In this document: positions 1-8,897 of the stretch, piece by piece
Position numbering within the stretch: the stretch's first letter is position 1
Layout of the letters: each line of letters begins with the position of its first letter
Origin: Leptospiraceae bacterium
GTDB lineage: Bacteria > Spirochaetota > Leptospiria > Leptospirales > Leptospiraceae
Reading direction: 5' to 3'
NCBI GenBank assembly: GCA_016711485.1
Contig: JADJSX010000011.1
Location: 1 to 18,566, forward strand
Length of the DNA: 18,566 nt
Translations under genes and position numbers: made by a program
Notes under the pieces: generated by a model
Databases searched by the model: none
What the model was told of the DNA's origin: nothing
The model's input: only the letters and a program-made list of their open reading frames with translations

Positions 1-659
1 CTTATAACCACAGACGACTCCTTTATAATCAAAACGATATCCAACTGCAGGATCAACAGGTTTGTGGTCTACCAGAAATGCAGTGACTTTTACTCCATCA
101 GAATCAAAGATCACCACGATGATATTTTCTCAGGAAACACAATGATATCTGCCACTCACCTGCTCCTTCACGGGGAGCTACGGCATCACCATAGGTGGGC
201 AAACCGGTATTTGCGTCCAACGAAAAGGCAGTGGCCACCAAAACCACTAAGCACTGTGTCCACCCTTCGGACAAATTACTTTCATAGGTTTTCGTTTTGC
301 CTCCTGCCCGGGCTTTTAGCAAAAACTCTCCCAAATCGCCTATGGTCGGAATGAAAATGAGTGAATAAAACAGAATGTCCGTCATGCAAGGGCACTTCCG
401 CATCAACTCCAAACCATGGAAATGCTTCCGGGACCTCAAATCCTACAAACATATATTATGCCCTGCTTTTACAAAAGTAGAAACACCAACTCTTTTCATC
501 CGGCATAGGAGAACCCGTATGCAGCTAAACCGACATGAAGCCCATCCGGTAAAGTCACCGATGGGATTTTGTTGCATCATCTTTTGGACATATCTGGCTC
601 CCATAATCCTAATCCAATTTTTTGCATTGCCAAAGAAATAAAACAAACAGCACGATCAT
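1..659 (-). pseudogene. Degraded metallo-beta-lactamase-fold hydrolase (RNase Z-like), partial
   Basis: Reading the minus strand in changing frames gives a recognisable RNase Z-like metallo-beta-lactamase protein. In order: DGLHVGLAAYG, then SPMPDEKRVGVSTFVKAGHN, then THFHSDH (the HxHxDH zinc motif, out of frame with the following GDLGEF), and near the left edge VTAFLVDHKPVDPAVGYRFD followed by YKGVVCGY. At least four single-base frameshifts break it, so no intact product is expected from this sequence. The C-terminus lies beyond position 1. The start at 659 is uncertain; it is chosen because that ATG overlaps the inferred stop of the upstream gene as ATGA and gives a hydrophobic N-terminus (IVLFVLFLWQC), suggesting a membrane anchor or lipoprotein. 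Family members are metal-dependent hydrolases; the substrate cannot be told. It is the last visible gene of a four-gene minus-strand operon. Confidence 0.8.
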
Positions 660-1122
660 TCCAAGGGCGCATTAAACGGAAACGAAATGTTTTCCCCGGT
701 TGAATGATCATTTCTTTTGAATCCGGTTTTACTAAAAAGGAAACGAAGGTCAGTATGAGTATGATTAAAAAAAATATTTCACCGATGATAGCTTTGTCCA
801 TTACTACAGGCAAATCTTCAATGGAAAACTTATCATCCTTCCCGTGATCAAAATAGTCAAAAATAATGGGAACGAATAACAATTGTCGGCATAAGGATAG
901 AACACCGATTAGAGAGAAAAACTCATTCCTAAAACAATGCACTAAAATCTGCTCTTAAAGAATTGATTCCATTGCACGAGTTTCTATGGAGAGAACTACT
1001 CTTGCAAAGATTTCCGGTAGGATTAAAAATCCCAATCCGAAGATGAAAAAAATCAAACCAACTATTCCTGATAATACCCGCAAAAAAAACTCAACTTTGT
1101 GATTTGTAAGTATATTTTTCAT
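656..1122 (-). pseudogene. Degraded small membrane protein, DUF4345-like
   Basis: The ATG at 1122 has a GGAGG ribosome site (1134-1138) and overlaps the inferred stop of the DJ-1-like gene as ATGA. The first 55 codons are open and strongly hydrophobic (VGLIFFIFGLGFLILPEIFA), ending at a stop at 955. Neighbouring frames then continue with RADFSALF, FFSLIGVLSLCRQLLFVPII, FLTILITGRMISF and LPVVMDKAIIGEIFFLIILI. This alternation of membrane segments with a GR-x-ISF motif and a GE-containing last helix resembles DUF4345-type four-helix membrane proteins. About four single-base shifts separate the pieces. The inferred end (656) lies in a frame ending NAPLE and overlaps the next gene's start. The function of the family is unknown to me; the family call is tentative, the membrane nature is clear. 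Confidence 0.6.
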
Positions 1123-1953
1123 CGCCTTGTTCCTCCGGAAACTTTCATCATCTGGTTAGCTACTTCAGCCAGCATTTTGATTTTGGCCGGTTATAATCCG
1201 GTCATCGATACTGATATGGTTTGCAAATATATCACGAAAAGCGGAGGAGGATTCAAAATTGGCTCCTGCTGCTCTAAGCTCGCGTTCAGGATGTTGTAGT
1301 GTGATGTTGATTTTTAGTTCTTTCACCTGTTTATCTGTAACAGCGGTAATCTTTCGTCCTTGAACCAGAGGAAGCCCATTTTCATCTTTTGCCAGTAATA
1401 ATCCAAGTGGACCATGACAAACACCGCCGATTATTTTACCGGCTTTATAGGCTTCTGTAATCTTGCGACCCAGTTCCTCGGAATAAGGGAGATCATAGGC
1501 AGCACCCCAACCTCCAGCCAAAAAAATAATATCGTATTTTGTGAAGTCAATCTCTTCAATGCGCAATGAGTTGATTACTTTATTTTTAAAGACAGGATCT
1601 TTCAGGTATCTTTCGTCATAGTCTGATATAACAAATCTATGGAAAGATAAGGGGTCTATCGGAATTTCTCCTCCTTTAATACTAGCAATATCTACTGACA
1701 TACGACCATCCAAAAATTCGTAATACGGAGCAGTCATTTCCGAACCGAAAACACCGGTCTTTTTTCCGGTATCACCAAGAATGTCATGACTGGTAGTAAT
1801 GATTAAGGCTTTCCCTTCGGGCACCATATACCTTTGGCCTGTGTAGTCCGAGTGAATCCCCAGTCGTTTTAGTACGATTGGTATAACGAAAACAGCCAAT
1901 AACAGTACAACCGAAATCCCAATTGTAATTATGAATATTGATTTCTTTTTCAT
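1119..1953 (-). pseudogene. Membrane-anchored DJ-1/PfpI-family (class I glutamine amidotransferase-like) protein, frameshifted at the C-terminus
   Basis: An open frame of 262 codons runs 1953-1165. Residues 5-27 form a membrane anchor, so the domain probably faces the periplasm. The DJ-1/PfpI fold follows: a beta strand with KALIITTSHD, the AGGWG turn (about 146-150), and the nucleophile elbow GGVCHGP with Cys179 followed by His180. The family covers proteases, deglycases, chaperones and glyoxalases, so the reaction cannot be assigned. The frame stops at GQNQNAG, but moving one base yields AEVANQMMKVSGG, the normal end of this family, and a stop at 1119 overlapping the next ATG. One G appears lost near 1168-1172, removing about 15 residues. 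The protein may still fold since the catalytic part is complete. The ribosome site GGGAG lies just upstream of the start, 17 bp after the Cys-rich gene. Confidence 0.8.
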
Positions 1954-1970
1954 ATCATTCTCCCTATTGC

Positions 1971-2321
1971 TTATTCGTTTAATACTTTTTTGCAGGAATC
2001 GGAAAGAGAGGTTTCATTTTTAAATAAACATTTCAGAATTCTTCCCCCTCCCGGTAGAACCCATTTACAAAAAGAGTCAACATCAGCTTTGCACCCAACC
2101 TTCATATTTTGTTGCATTTTTTCAGAATAGGTTTTTAAGTGCGACTTACATACATCAGACAAATCATCTTTATGCTCTGCTAAACATTGGATTACCTTTG
2201 CTTTGGGATTTGAAATTTCTTTACAAAACTTATCCTGTTCTATTTTGCAATCCGAACTGATGGATAGCAAAGGGATGAAAAAAAAGAAAAGTAAAATCAA
2301 TGGATGAAAAAATTTGTTCAT
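1971..2321 (-). CDS. Exported cysteine-rich repeat protein (GLG1/Cys_rich_FGFR type)
   Basis: The 116-residue protein has a signal peptide (residues 1-22, basic start then LILLFFFFIPLLSIS) and a mature part made of two Cys-rich repeats. Each repeat has the pattern C-x6-7-FC, a v/i-x-x-CL segment and a final S-D-x-C: first DCKIEQDKFC, VIQCLAEH, LSDVC; then GCKADVDSFC, ILKCLFKN, LSDSC. This matches the Cys_rich_FGFR (GLG1) repeat found in many small exported bacterial proteins of unknown role; the cysteines are presumably disulphide-bonded in the periplasm. It is the only unbroken gene in the first 6 kb and heads the operon, 17 bp before the DJ-1-like gene. A TAGGAG ribosome site precedes the ATG. 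The 218 bp upstream, up to the AraC remnant, hold no gene and presumably the operon promoter, but no convincing -35/-10 pair was found. Confidence 0.85.
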   Translation of the reverse strand: MNKFFHPLILLFFFFIPLLSISSDCKIEQDKFCKEISNPKAKVIQCLAEHKDDLSDVCKSHLKTYSEKMQQNMKVGCKADVDSFCKWVLPGGGRILKCLFKNETSLSDSCKKVLNE

Positions 2322-2539
2322 AGTATATTCTCCTAATATTAGTAAATAAATTTATCCTCGGGATTTTAAACGTCCCAAAACAGATCCACAAATCCATGAA
2401 AAAGGTTTTTAATATTTGTGGGTTGGTTTGAGAGAATAGTTTCCATAAGAACCTCAATCAGTTTTAAGGATGAGCCCACTATAAACCAGATTCGCAAGAG
2501 ATTCCTATTGATAACGAAAATTGCTGACGGATTTCGAAA

Positions 2540-3574
2540 TCAGTCAGTTTTTTTTGCACGACGAAAACTTGTGGGTGTGCGGCCTGTTGTTTCTTTAAAA
2601 GCTTTGTTGAAGGCTGCTAGGAACGATAGCCCAGATCCAAGCGAGGCGAAGTATGGGAAGATCGGGTTCTTCTAAAAGTCGCCGCTTCGCTTCGAGAACA
2701 CGGGAGTGATTCAAGAAGGCATTAAAATTGCGATAGCCTAACACTCCATTGATCGCACGACGAACTTTGTATTCGTGTTCTCTGAGGTGTTTCGCAAGCA
2801 TTGAAACAGTTAGATCTTCGGTTTTGTAATAACCTTCTGTACGAAAAAGGGATTCGATACGGTCTGCAAGTTGTTTTAATTCTGGGCTATGGAATGGCTC
2901 AGGATCATTTTCACTCGCTTCCTGTTCCATCGAACTCTGGGCCATCCAAAAGTGCAAACTTACACAGGTGCAAAGCGACAGACCGATGATAAGCCAGTTA
3001 CCGATCTCATTCAAGACCGGACCACGTAGAATGAGAGTTATACCAACAATAGTCGCAATCGCACCCTCCCCAAAAATCATAAGTCTTCGCATACCTCGTC
3101 TGCTTTCTAGCAGATCATCCTCGTAACGTCGTGAGGCTTCCACGATGGCTGCTATTGCAAAACCAATAGTCATCAAAGCTGGAAGCAAAGCTCTCCAGAT
3201 GGGTTGCTGATCCGGGGAATGGGGGTAGTATATCGCGTTTTTCGGCAGCCCATACTATCGTGAGAAGGAATTGCATCTAGTAAGGTCCAATGACGCCAAT
3301 CCGGGTGGAAATTTTCCGCATCTGGAACAAAGTAAAAGCCAGAACCAAAAACTGGCACCACTTTGTAATAGAACCAATGGCAATAAAAATGTGCCCTGGG
3401 TGTTTGGGGTTGGGTACCACAAAGGAAAAACAAAAATGTGGCTCCACCCAGACCAAGAAAGATCGCACAAATACGTTCCCAGGCCCGGGTTCGAAAAATA
3501 AATAATAGAGCAACCAGCAATATATGCGATGCTGCTACAATTCGTCCAATTTGTGAAGCGTATTCCCAGTTCAT
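2540..3574 (-). pseudogene. Degraded AraC-family regulator with a membrane N-terminal region
   Basis: Pieces in several minus-strand frames form one AraC regulator of about 345 residues. The N-terminal half is hydrophobic (ILLVALLFIFRTRAWERICA, then LGLGGATFLFFLCGTQPQTP, and later LLPALMTIGFAIAAIVEAS), followed by more membrane helices, a layout common among Leptospira AraC proteins. The C-terminal DNA-binding domain starts around LADRIESLFRTEGYYKTEDL and continues VSMLAKHLREHEYKVRRAIN, GYRNFNAFLNHSRVLEAKRR. The second helix-turn-helix reads LALDLGYRSLAAFNKAFKE only if one T (in GCTTGG) and one C (in TTCCTAG) are restored. The inferred stop is at 2540, after TSFRRAKKTD. At least four shifts lie across the gene, so it is a pseudogene here. 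It stands upstream of the four-gene operon on the same strand and may once have regulated it. Confidence 0.8.
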
Positions 3575-3689
3575 ATATAATTCTAGAAAACCATTATCCC
3601 CGAATCAAATGTAATTGTTTGTTTTATATGTAAAGCTAATTGTTAAAAGCTTTTTCAAAGTCTACGATAATCATCCTTTTTATCTAATG

Positions 3690-3823
3690 GAAGGCACTGG
3701 ACTTGCGTGAGTCTGACAAATATACTACAAAATTTCACTTACACAACTAAGCTGGAGCAAGAGAGTGAACAGCATCCAAACATAGTTCACTTTCTTAGCG
3801 GCTACTCTTTGCTATGCGGTATT
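3690..3823 (+). repeat. Structured cassette-junction repeat, unit 1 (left part missing)
   Basis: This is the right half of the ~280 bp repeat, sharing GGCACTGGACTTGCGTGAGT, TCTGACAAATATACTACAAA and GGAGCAAG with the other units. Its last hairpin pairs GAGAGTGAAC (3761-3770) with GTTCACTTTC (3785-3794) around a loop AGC-TCC-AAACATA. The closing arm is AGCGGCTACTC, then the degenerate core box GCTATGC at 3811. It sits directly downstream of the degraded lipoprotein gene of cassette A. The left half is absent, so this unit is a remnant. About 110 bp to its left, back to 3574, contain nothing recognisable. Confidence 0.75.
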
Positions 3824-3829
3824 TATTCA

Positions 3830-4139
3830 TTATTTCTTAACATACTCTAATAAGTCTTTTTTAAAATTATTTTTACTATACGTTAGTAATTCGTGAATAT
3901 CTTCAGCGTATATTTTATTTTCTAGGAATAAGATTAACTACATTACTTTTAGTTGAAGGTTCACTTCTTAATCGCAAACCTCCTTTTGCATTTACGAAAA
4001 GAATTTCATTTGAATCATAAGCAATTTCAGATGAATTTACATTTGCATAATTTTCTTTTTCAATTCTTTATCCGAAGGCTTGCAAAAAGAAAATAAGGTT
4101 AATCCTATAACTATCAATAATTTCAAATTCTTTCTCCAT
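3830..4139 (-). pseudogene. Degraded small lipoprotein with an SH3-like segment (cassette A)
   Basis: No single long frame is left, but minus-strand pieces fit one small protein. They read NLKLLIVIGLTLFSFCKPSD (signal peptide with a relaxed Leptospira-style lipobox ending in Cys), then ELKKKN, then YANVNSSEIAYDSNEILFVN and AKGGLRLRSEPSTKSNVVNL. The last is the typical start of a bacterial SH3 domain (G-LRLRSEPS-s-VV). In another frame it continues IYAEDIHELLTYSKNNFKKD and ends LLEYVKK at 3830. Two or three single-base shifts separate the parts. The gene almost fills the space between two repeat units and is read toward unit 1, the arrangement of an integron cassette. The function is unknown; SH3-like lipoproteins usually bind cell-wall or protein partners. 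Confidence 0.65.
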
Positions 4140-4152
4140 ATAGTTTATATTC

Positions 4153-4370
4153 AATACCGCACAACGTTAGCGTATCCGACATGACTTTTTAAACTCGAAA
4201 GTGCTTGGGTCGCCCTCCTAAGTTTCAAAGTCATGTCTCCGAGCCAACAACTACTAGCAATGTCCTGTGACTTCAAATTTTTCCATACGAAAAAGTTTGG
4301 GGGCATCGCGGTAGGACGAAGGCGTATTTTTGCATGGTCTACTTAGAACTAAAAAATCTTCTACAACAAG
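4153..4370 (+). repeat. Structured cassette-junction repeat, unit 2 (right end missing)
   Basis: It starts with ACCGCACAAC (box GCACAAC 4159-4165), then GTTAGCGTATCCGAC. The first hairpin pairs ATGACTTT (from 4181) with AAAGTCAT (to 4234), followed by the conserved TGTCTCCGAGCC and ACTAGCAA-GTCCTGTGACT. Later it shares GAAGGCGTATTTTTGCAT, CTTAGAACTAAAAA and CTTCTACAACAA with unit 7. Similarity stops near 4370, so the last hairpin and right core box are missing. The AATACCGC next to the left box is the inverted complement of GCGGTATT beside unit 1's core box, linking both to cassette A. Confidence 0.8.
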
Positions 4371-4400
4371 TAATACAGAATTATAGAAATTAGAATTGAA

Positions 4401-5280
4401 TTATTGATTTAAACTTAACATTCCTTCCATGCCGTTAGCCGCGTAAAGGTTTCGAGTAATTTCATGTAAAAGTTTATTGTATGCATCAACCGGTTCTTTT
4501 AAGAAAGTATAATCAACAACTGTTCTAAAAGGTTTTTTTCCAAAAGGCATTTCCAAAAGTTCTACAATCGAATCAGCTACTTTTGTGGGTTTTGATTTGG
4601 GTTACTCTTTAGAGCTTCCTGAAGACCTTTCATCGCTTGTTCGGGTATATGAACCATTTCTCCATAGGCTTGGTTTCTATCATCGTCTTTTGGTTTTAAT
4701 TGTAACATTGTATCTAGAAACTCGGTTGGCATAGCCCCTGGTTCAATGATGCAGGACTCAATATTAAATCCAACTAATTCTGCTCTATAACCTTCTGCGA
4801 TCGCTTCGAGTGCATATTTTGAAGCACAATAAGCACTGTAGAATGGAAACGTTAGTCTACCTATTCCACTTGAGATATGAATGATTGTGCTTTGTTTTTG
4901 TTTCCTGAGATGGGGCAAGGCTGCTCTCATAACTCTTTGTACTCCAAATACATTCACATCAAAAACTTTTTGCATATCTTCCACAGTGAAAAATTCTTGT
5001 ATGCCTATCATTCCGATTCCAGCATTATTAATTACAACATCCAACCCACCCATTAATTCAGCTGCTGCATCGATTCCTTGGTTCACACTTTTTTCATTTG
5101 TAATATCCATTTCTATAACTTGAACTCCATTTGATTGAAGTTCTTGAACTAAATCTTTTCTATTGCCTGTAGCAGAGCGAGTAAGTACCCAACAACTTGA
5201 TGTTTATTTTTTACAAGAGTATTACACATAAGGTAACCTAATGCGCCTGTTGCACCTGTGACTAAAATTTTTTTACTCAT
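4401..5280 (-). pseudogene. Frameshifted short-chain dehydrogenase/reductase (cassette B)
   Basis: A classical NAD(P)-dependent short-chain dehydrogenase. The start at 5280 has an AGGA ribosome site and gives MSKKILVTGATGALG, the TGxxGxxG nucleotide-binding turn. The middle frame (5110-4577) holds DVVINNAGIGM (NNAG), HISSGIGRL with the catalytic Ser, and YSAYCASKYALEA with the YxxxK pair. The frame then stops after NPNQNPQK. Restoring one A in the A-run near 4580 continues VADSIVELLEMPFGKKPFRT and ends GMLSLNQ at 4401. A second lost base near 5195 breaks the N-terminal part, after which RSATGNRKDLVQELQSNGVQ follows in the main frame. Intact length would be about 293 residues, an extended classical SDR. 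The substrate is unknown. It is divergent from an AraC gene 146 bp away, a common regulator-target pairing. Confidence 0.85.
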
Positions 5281-5426
5281 TTAATATTTTCCTAAACTTT
5301 ATTTGATTTGTTTATGGATTCAATTATACCATTTTTCAATTTCATTGCATGCCTTATCGTGCATTCTACTTGCCTAAAACTCCAAAGGTTTAAATTTTTA
5401 TGTTCTTTTAATTTAAAAAATAAGAA
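5281..5426. promoter_or_regulatory. Shared divergent promoter region between SDR and AraC genes
   Basis: This 146 bp AT-rich spacer separates two genes transcribed away from each other, so both promoters must lie here or just inside the genes. A spaced repeat TTGCATGCC / TCGTGCATTC (about 5345-5366, TGCAT twice, 14 bp apart) is a possible regulator site, by position only. No -35/-10 pair is convincing enough to mark. Confidence 0.35.
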
Positions 5427-6336
5427 ATGGATATTATGAAAAATGAAATAATCCTAGAAGATTTAAAAATAAATTCTTTAAACTTATTTAAAAATAGTTT
5501 CAAAAATCAAGAGTTTATAAATCCTCATCCATCTTTACTCCTGATTAAACAGGATCATATTTCTAATCTTAAATTTGAAATGTATAAACCAGTTATTTGC
5601 CTAATTTTACAAGGAGCAAAAAGAAACAAATGTAGAAGATTTAAGTATTCAATTCAAAACAGGGCAGATGCTCATTGTTAGCCACGACATTCCAGTCGCT
5701 TCCAGAATCATAGAAGCTTCCCCTAAAAAACCATATCTTGCTTTTATTTTATCATTGAACATGGAAGTAATAAGAAGTCTTTACGAAGAGCTTGGTGATA
5801 GTATCGACTGGAATTCAAAACCCAAACCTATGGTTTTAAATGATAAAATGGATATAGAGCTACTACTTTGTTTTCAACGTTATCTCCATACACTTAATTC
5901 CGACTTAGAAACAAAAGTTTTACAACCAATGCTTTACAGAGAAATTCATTTTCGATTATTAATGTCTCCTTATAGTTTTATGTTGCAGCGTTTGTTAAGA
6001 TTAGACAGCAATGCAAGTCGAATCCTTCTTTCTATCCAGGAGCTTCGTAAAAATTATAGAAACGCAATTTCAATTCCTAAATTATCGGAAAAAATTGGAA
6101 TGGGTGTATCTTCTTTTCATTCTCACTTTAAGAGTATAACGCAAAAAACTCCCTTGCAATACCAAAAGGAATTAAGACTATTAGAAGCAAAACAATTGTT
6201 AAGAGAAGGAAAATTATCCGTCACTGAAATTGCATTGTTTGTAGGATATGAAAGCCCCAATCAATTCAGCCGAGAATATAAAAGTAAATTTGGAATCCCA
6301 CCCAAGTCAGATTTACCGAGTGGTTTGAAAAAATAA
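5427..6336 (+). pseudogene. Frameshifted AraC-family regulator (cassette B)
   Basis: The first frame (5427-5681) carries an AraC-type N-terminal domain (HPSLLLIKQDHI, KPVICLILQGAKR) and then derails. The second (5668-6336) resumes with GQMLIVSHDIPVASRIIEAS. One extra A in the A-rich stretch near 5622-5630 explains the break, since the other frame reads NVEDLSIQFKTGQ across it. Two helix-turn-helix motifs end the protein: SIPKLSEKIGMGVSSFHSHF and SVTEIALFVGYESPNQFSRE, the usual AraC signature, followed by YKSKFGIPP. Restored length is about 303 residues. It resembles the AraC group whose N-terminal domain binds small molecules and that often controls adjacent oxidoreductases, here the divergent SDR. 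Two ATGs (5427, 5436) could start it and neither has a strong ribosome site. About 200 bp downstream (6337-6535) hold no recognisable gene. Confidence 0.85.
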
Positions 6337-6535
6337 AATGCTTAAAGCGAAATTGGATTGCATCTCTCTTTCATAAATTAATTTTCTAGCAGCTAATAGT
6401 CAGTAATTTACAAAGAGTCATTCTATAACTGATATAATGTTCTGTTCGGATAGAGAACTATCGTCTTTCCATACGGGGATGTCGAAAAAACTGCTCCTAA
6501 AATATCCTAGCATTTGTTCCTAATTCAATCAAGCC

Positions 6536-6576
6536 CGCACCTAAAATGCCGCATATCGTTAATAGTATCCGACATT
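6536..6576 (+). repeat. Structured cassette-junction repeat, unit 3, left arm only
   Basis: Only the left arm remains: GCACCTAAAATGCCGCATATC, then GTTAATAGTATCCGACATT, matching the start of units 2 and 8. At 6577 it joins abruptly to the inside of the IS91-like element's recombinase gene. Everything from the first hairpin of the repeat to the first codons of the recombinase is deleted. The matching right-hand box is at 8825, beyond the element. Confidence 0.75.
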
Positions 6577-7499
6577 GAGAAAATGATTCGAGAATTAAAG
6601 CTCAAGACGATGAGCGAAAAACGATAAAGAGTTACGTGTCATATGTAAATTATCTGGCAAAGTATTACAAGAAATCTCCAGATAAAATAAATCGAGAAGA
6701 AGTAAAGAATTATCTTTACCATTTAAGAGTTAATAAACAATTATCCGCTAATACATTGAATGTCGTACATAGTGCGATACGATTTTTCTTCATTCATGTT
6801 ATTAATGCAGAATGGGTTGTGAAAGATATTGCTAAATACAAACGTCCCAAGAGTAAACCGGTTGTGTTAAGTAAATCAGAAGTGGAGGCTATTTTGAATT
6901 TAACCTGGAATATAAAGCACAAGACTATACTCACTCTCATCTATTCAGCAGGACTTCGAGTCAGTGAAGCAGCTAAGTTAAAGGTCAATCAAATAGACCC
7001 AGACAGAATGCAGATATTTGTCAAAGATGGAAAAGGTGGAACAGATCGTTATGCGCTATTGTCTCCCACTACTTTGAAATTGTTACGAGATTACATACAA
7101 GAATATAAACCTGTCGATTACCTATTTTACGCAAGAGATAAAAACAAGATGAAAAGCTTTTCTGTTCGTGCAATACAGCGTGCATTTAAGGATGCTCTTT
7201 TAAAAGCGGGGATAACAAAGAATGCCTCTGTCCATACTCTAAGACACTCTTTTGCAACACATCTTCTTGAAGCAGGGGTTAATATGCATCATATTCAACT
7301 TCTACTCGGACATTTTTCTCCTCAGGCTACATATATTTATTTACATGTCAGACGATACGATTTAATGAATATTAAGAGTCCCTTAGATACATACGATTAC
7401 AATATTTTAACCAATCCTTTACAGACGGGAGGTCTGGCAAATGGAAACATCACAACAAGAAGAGATGTTGGTCAGAAAGAGGATACTGGAAGTAGCTGA
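6577..7499 (+). pseudogene. Tyrosine recombinase of IS91-like copy 1 (truncated, frameshifted)
   Basis: Near-identical to the intact recombinase at 10789-11727, but missing its first codons (the junction at 6577 falls within codon 5) and one A in the run at 6617-6621. The remaining in-frame part, from 6636, keeps all catalytic residues: the Arg of AGLRVSEAAKL, the Lys of DGKGG, HTLRHS, LLGH and the Tyr of YIYLHV. It uses the KRPKSKPVVLSK variant shared with copy 3, not the KRDKSKPIVLSK of copy 2. A product from an internal start would lack most of the N-terminal SAM-like DNA-binding domain. Confidence 0.85.
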
Positions 7500-8583
7500 A
7501 GTTTTTCGAAAAAATGAAAAAGAATTCTTTTCTGTCTATGGAAATTCCTTAACTCGAAACGAGGTAAAAGCGTATTATGCGATCAGGAATTGCAGAACAG
7601 AGACGCTAGGTGGTCACGTAGATAAATGTAGTCACTGTGGATTCGAAAAGAATTCCTACAATTCCTGTCGAAATCGGCATTGTCCTAAATGTCAGTTTTT
7701 GAAAAAGAGAAATGGTTAGTTAAAGAGAATAAGAATATTTTACCTGTGAAATATTTTCATGTCGTATTTACTCTTCCCAGTGAATTAAACTCACTCATAT
7801 TAAATAACAAAAAAATATTCTATTCTCTTTTATTTAAAGCTGTCTCGGATACGTTAAGAAAGGTAAGTAAGAATAAAAAGTATCTAAATTGTATTCCTGG
7901 TTTTTATCTATTCTACATACTTGGGGACAGACTTTATCTTATCATCCACATATTCATGTTCTAATCACAGGAGGTGGAATTTCTGCGGATAAAGGCAAAT
8001 GGATCGATTCAAGAGATAAATTCTTTCTGCCGATTCCCGTTCTATCAAAACTATTTCAGAGATTATTTTTATTTCATTTAAAAAAATACTATCATGGAAG
8101 TTATCTTACTATTCCCAAAAGTTGTGAAGAATTAAATGATCCATCACACTTTCAAAGATTTTTAACAAACCTCTATTCTAAAAAATGGATCGTATATACA
8201 AAACAACCTTTTGAAAATCCCGACTCCGTAATTAAATACCTCGGACGTTATACACACAGGATAGCAATCAGTAACCAGAGAATATTAGAAATCACAAACA
8301 ATACCGTAACATTCAGATACAAAGATTATGCGGATAATGACAAACTCAAAACAATGACTCTACCATGTGTAGAGTTTATTCGCAGGTTTCTTATGCATAT
8401 CCTTCCATTAGGATTCGTTAAAATCAGACATTACGGAATCATCGCAAACCGATCTCGCAAAGACTCTCTCGAATTATGTAAGTCACTTCTTAAAAAACTA
8501 AATCGTTCTTTAAATCAGAAGTCTACACCGGAAGAATGGAAAGATATTCTTGCGTCCATGATCAAAAAGATTCTCCTATGTAG
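7441..8583 (+). pseudogene. IS91-type Y2 transposase, copy 1 (three frameshifts)
   Basis: It overlaps the recombinase 3' end by 59 bp with its own GGGAGG ribosome site. The first frame holds the N-terminal zinc-binding domain (CSHCGFEKN, YNSCRNRHCPKCQ). One base is lost near 7696-7706, another in the T-run 7901-7905 and another in the A-run 8564-8568, compared with copy 2. The middle parts show VKYFHVVFTLPSELNSLIL, the HUH metal motif HPHIHVLITGGG and the double-Tyr motif YLGRYTHR. These identify the rolling-circle type single-strand transposase of IS91. Intact length would be about 381 residues. It cannot be expressed whole. Confidence 0.9.
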
Positions 8584-8708
8584 CGTATGTAAAATTGGCT
8601 CTTTCGTATCCATTAGCCTCATCCAAAAACAAGTCCGACCTCCCTAGTCACTTTGAATCCCCATAGTCCCGCATAAAGTCTCATTACAACGCGGTTTCGG
8701 GAAGCTCT

Positions 8709-8814
8709 TCTAACCGCAATAGACTTTTAGAGGTTTTTTCTTCGGATTGATTTCTGGTTAATACATCTTAGCCGCTTTCCCTAATTCGGCTCTCGTAAGT
8801 CTATTGCGTTTAGA
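8709..8814. repeat. Long palindrome at the right end of IS91-like copy 1
   Basis: TCTAACCGCAATAGACTTT (8709-8727) faces TAAGTCTATTGCGTTTAGA (8796-8814), 17 of 19 bases complementary, with an inner AGCCG/CGGCT stem. The whole is about 106 bp with TCTAAC and GTTTAGA at its edges, similar in size and layout to an ordinary attC site. It may be the element's replication-origin end or a second attachment-site-like structure. It precedes the GTTAGGC box by 10 bp. Confidence 0.6.
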
Positions 8815-8824
8815 AACTGAATGT

Positions 8825-8847
8825 GTTAGGCGGGGTTTGCTGGCGTG
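8825..8847 (+). repeat. Left end of cassette C with GTTAGGC core-like box
   Basis: GTTAGGC (8825-8831) is followed by GGGGTTTGCTGGCGTG. The last part is complementary to CACGCCAG at 10288-10295, beside the GCTTAAC box at the other end of the same cassette. In all 19 of 23 positions match in inverted orientation. Other cassettes have different sequences here, so this is cassette-specific. Confidence 0.65.
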
Positions 8848-8897
8848 TGTATTACAATAAAGTATTTCTATTTCTTTCAATGACACTGAGATTAGAC

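Larger units (their letters stand above)
6577..8823 (+). mobile_element. IS91-like element with tyrosine recombinase, copy 1 (5'-truncated, decayed)
   Basis: Copy 1 of an element present three times. It lacks the ~160 bp left end and the first recombinase codons found in copies 2 and 3, and joins a repeat arm at 6577. It keeps both gene remnants and the ~240 bp right end with a long palindrome. It ends just before a GTTAGGC box (8825-8831). Compared with copies 2 and 3 it has four single-base losses in homopolymer runs, plus the truncation, so it is inactive. Gene order, tyrosine recombinase overlapping a Y2 HUH transposase, is known for a subgroup of the IS91 family. Confidence 0.85.

Noticed and set aside
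64..641. Plus-strand frames of 96 and 88 codons
   Set aside because: They are antisense shadows of the degraded metallo-beta-lactamase gene, whose motifs are clear on the other strand.
3255..3513. Several overlapping frames of about 71-78 codons on both strands
   Set aside because: They are shadows or displaced frames of the broken AraC regulator; one minus-strand frame contributes its true membrane part, the others have no support.
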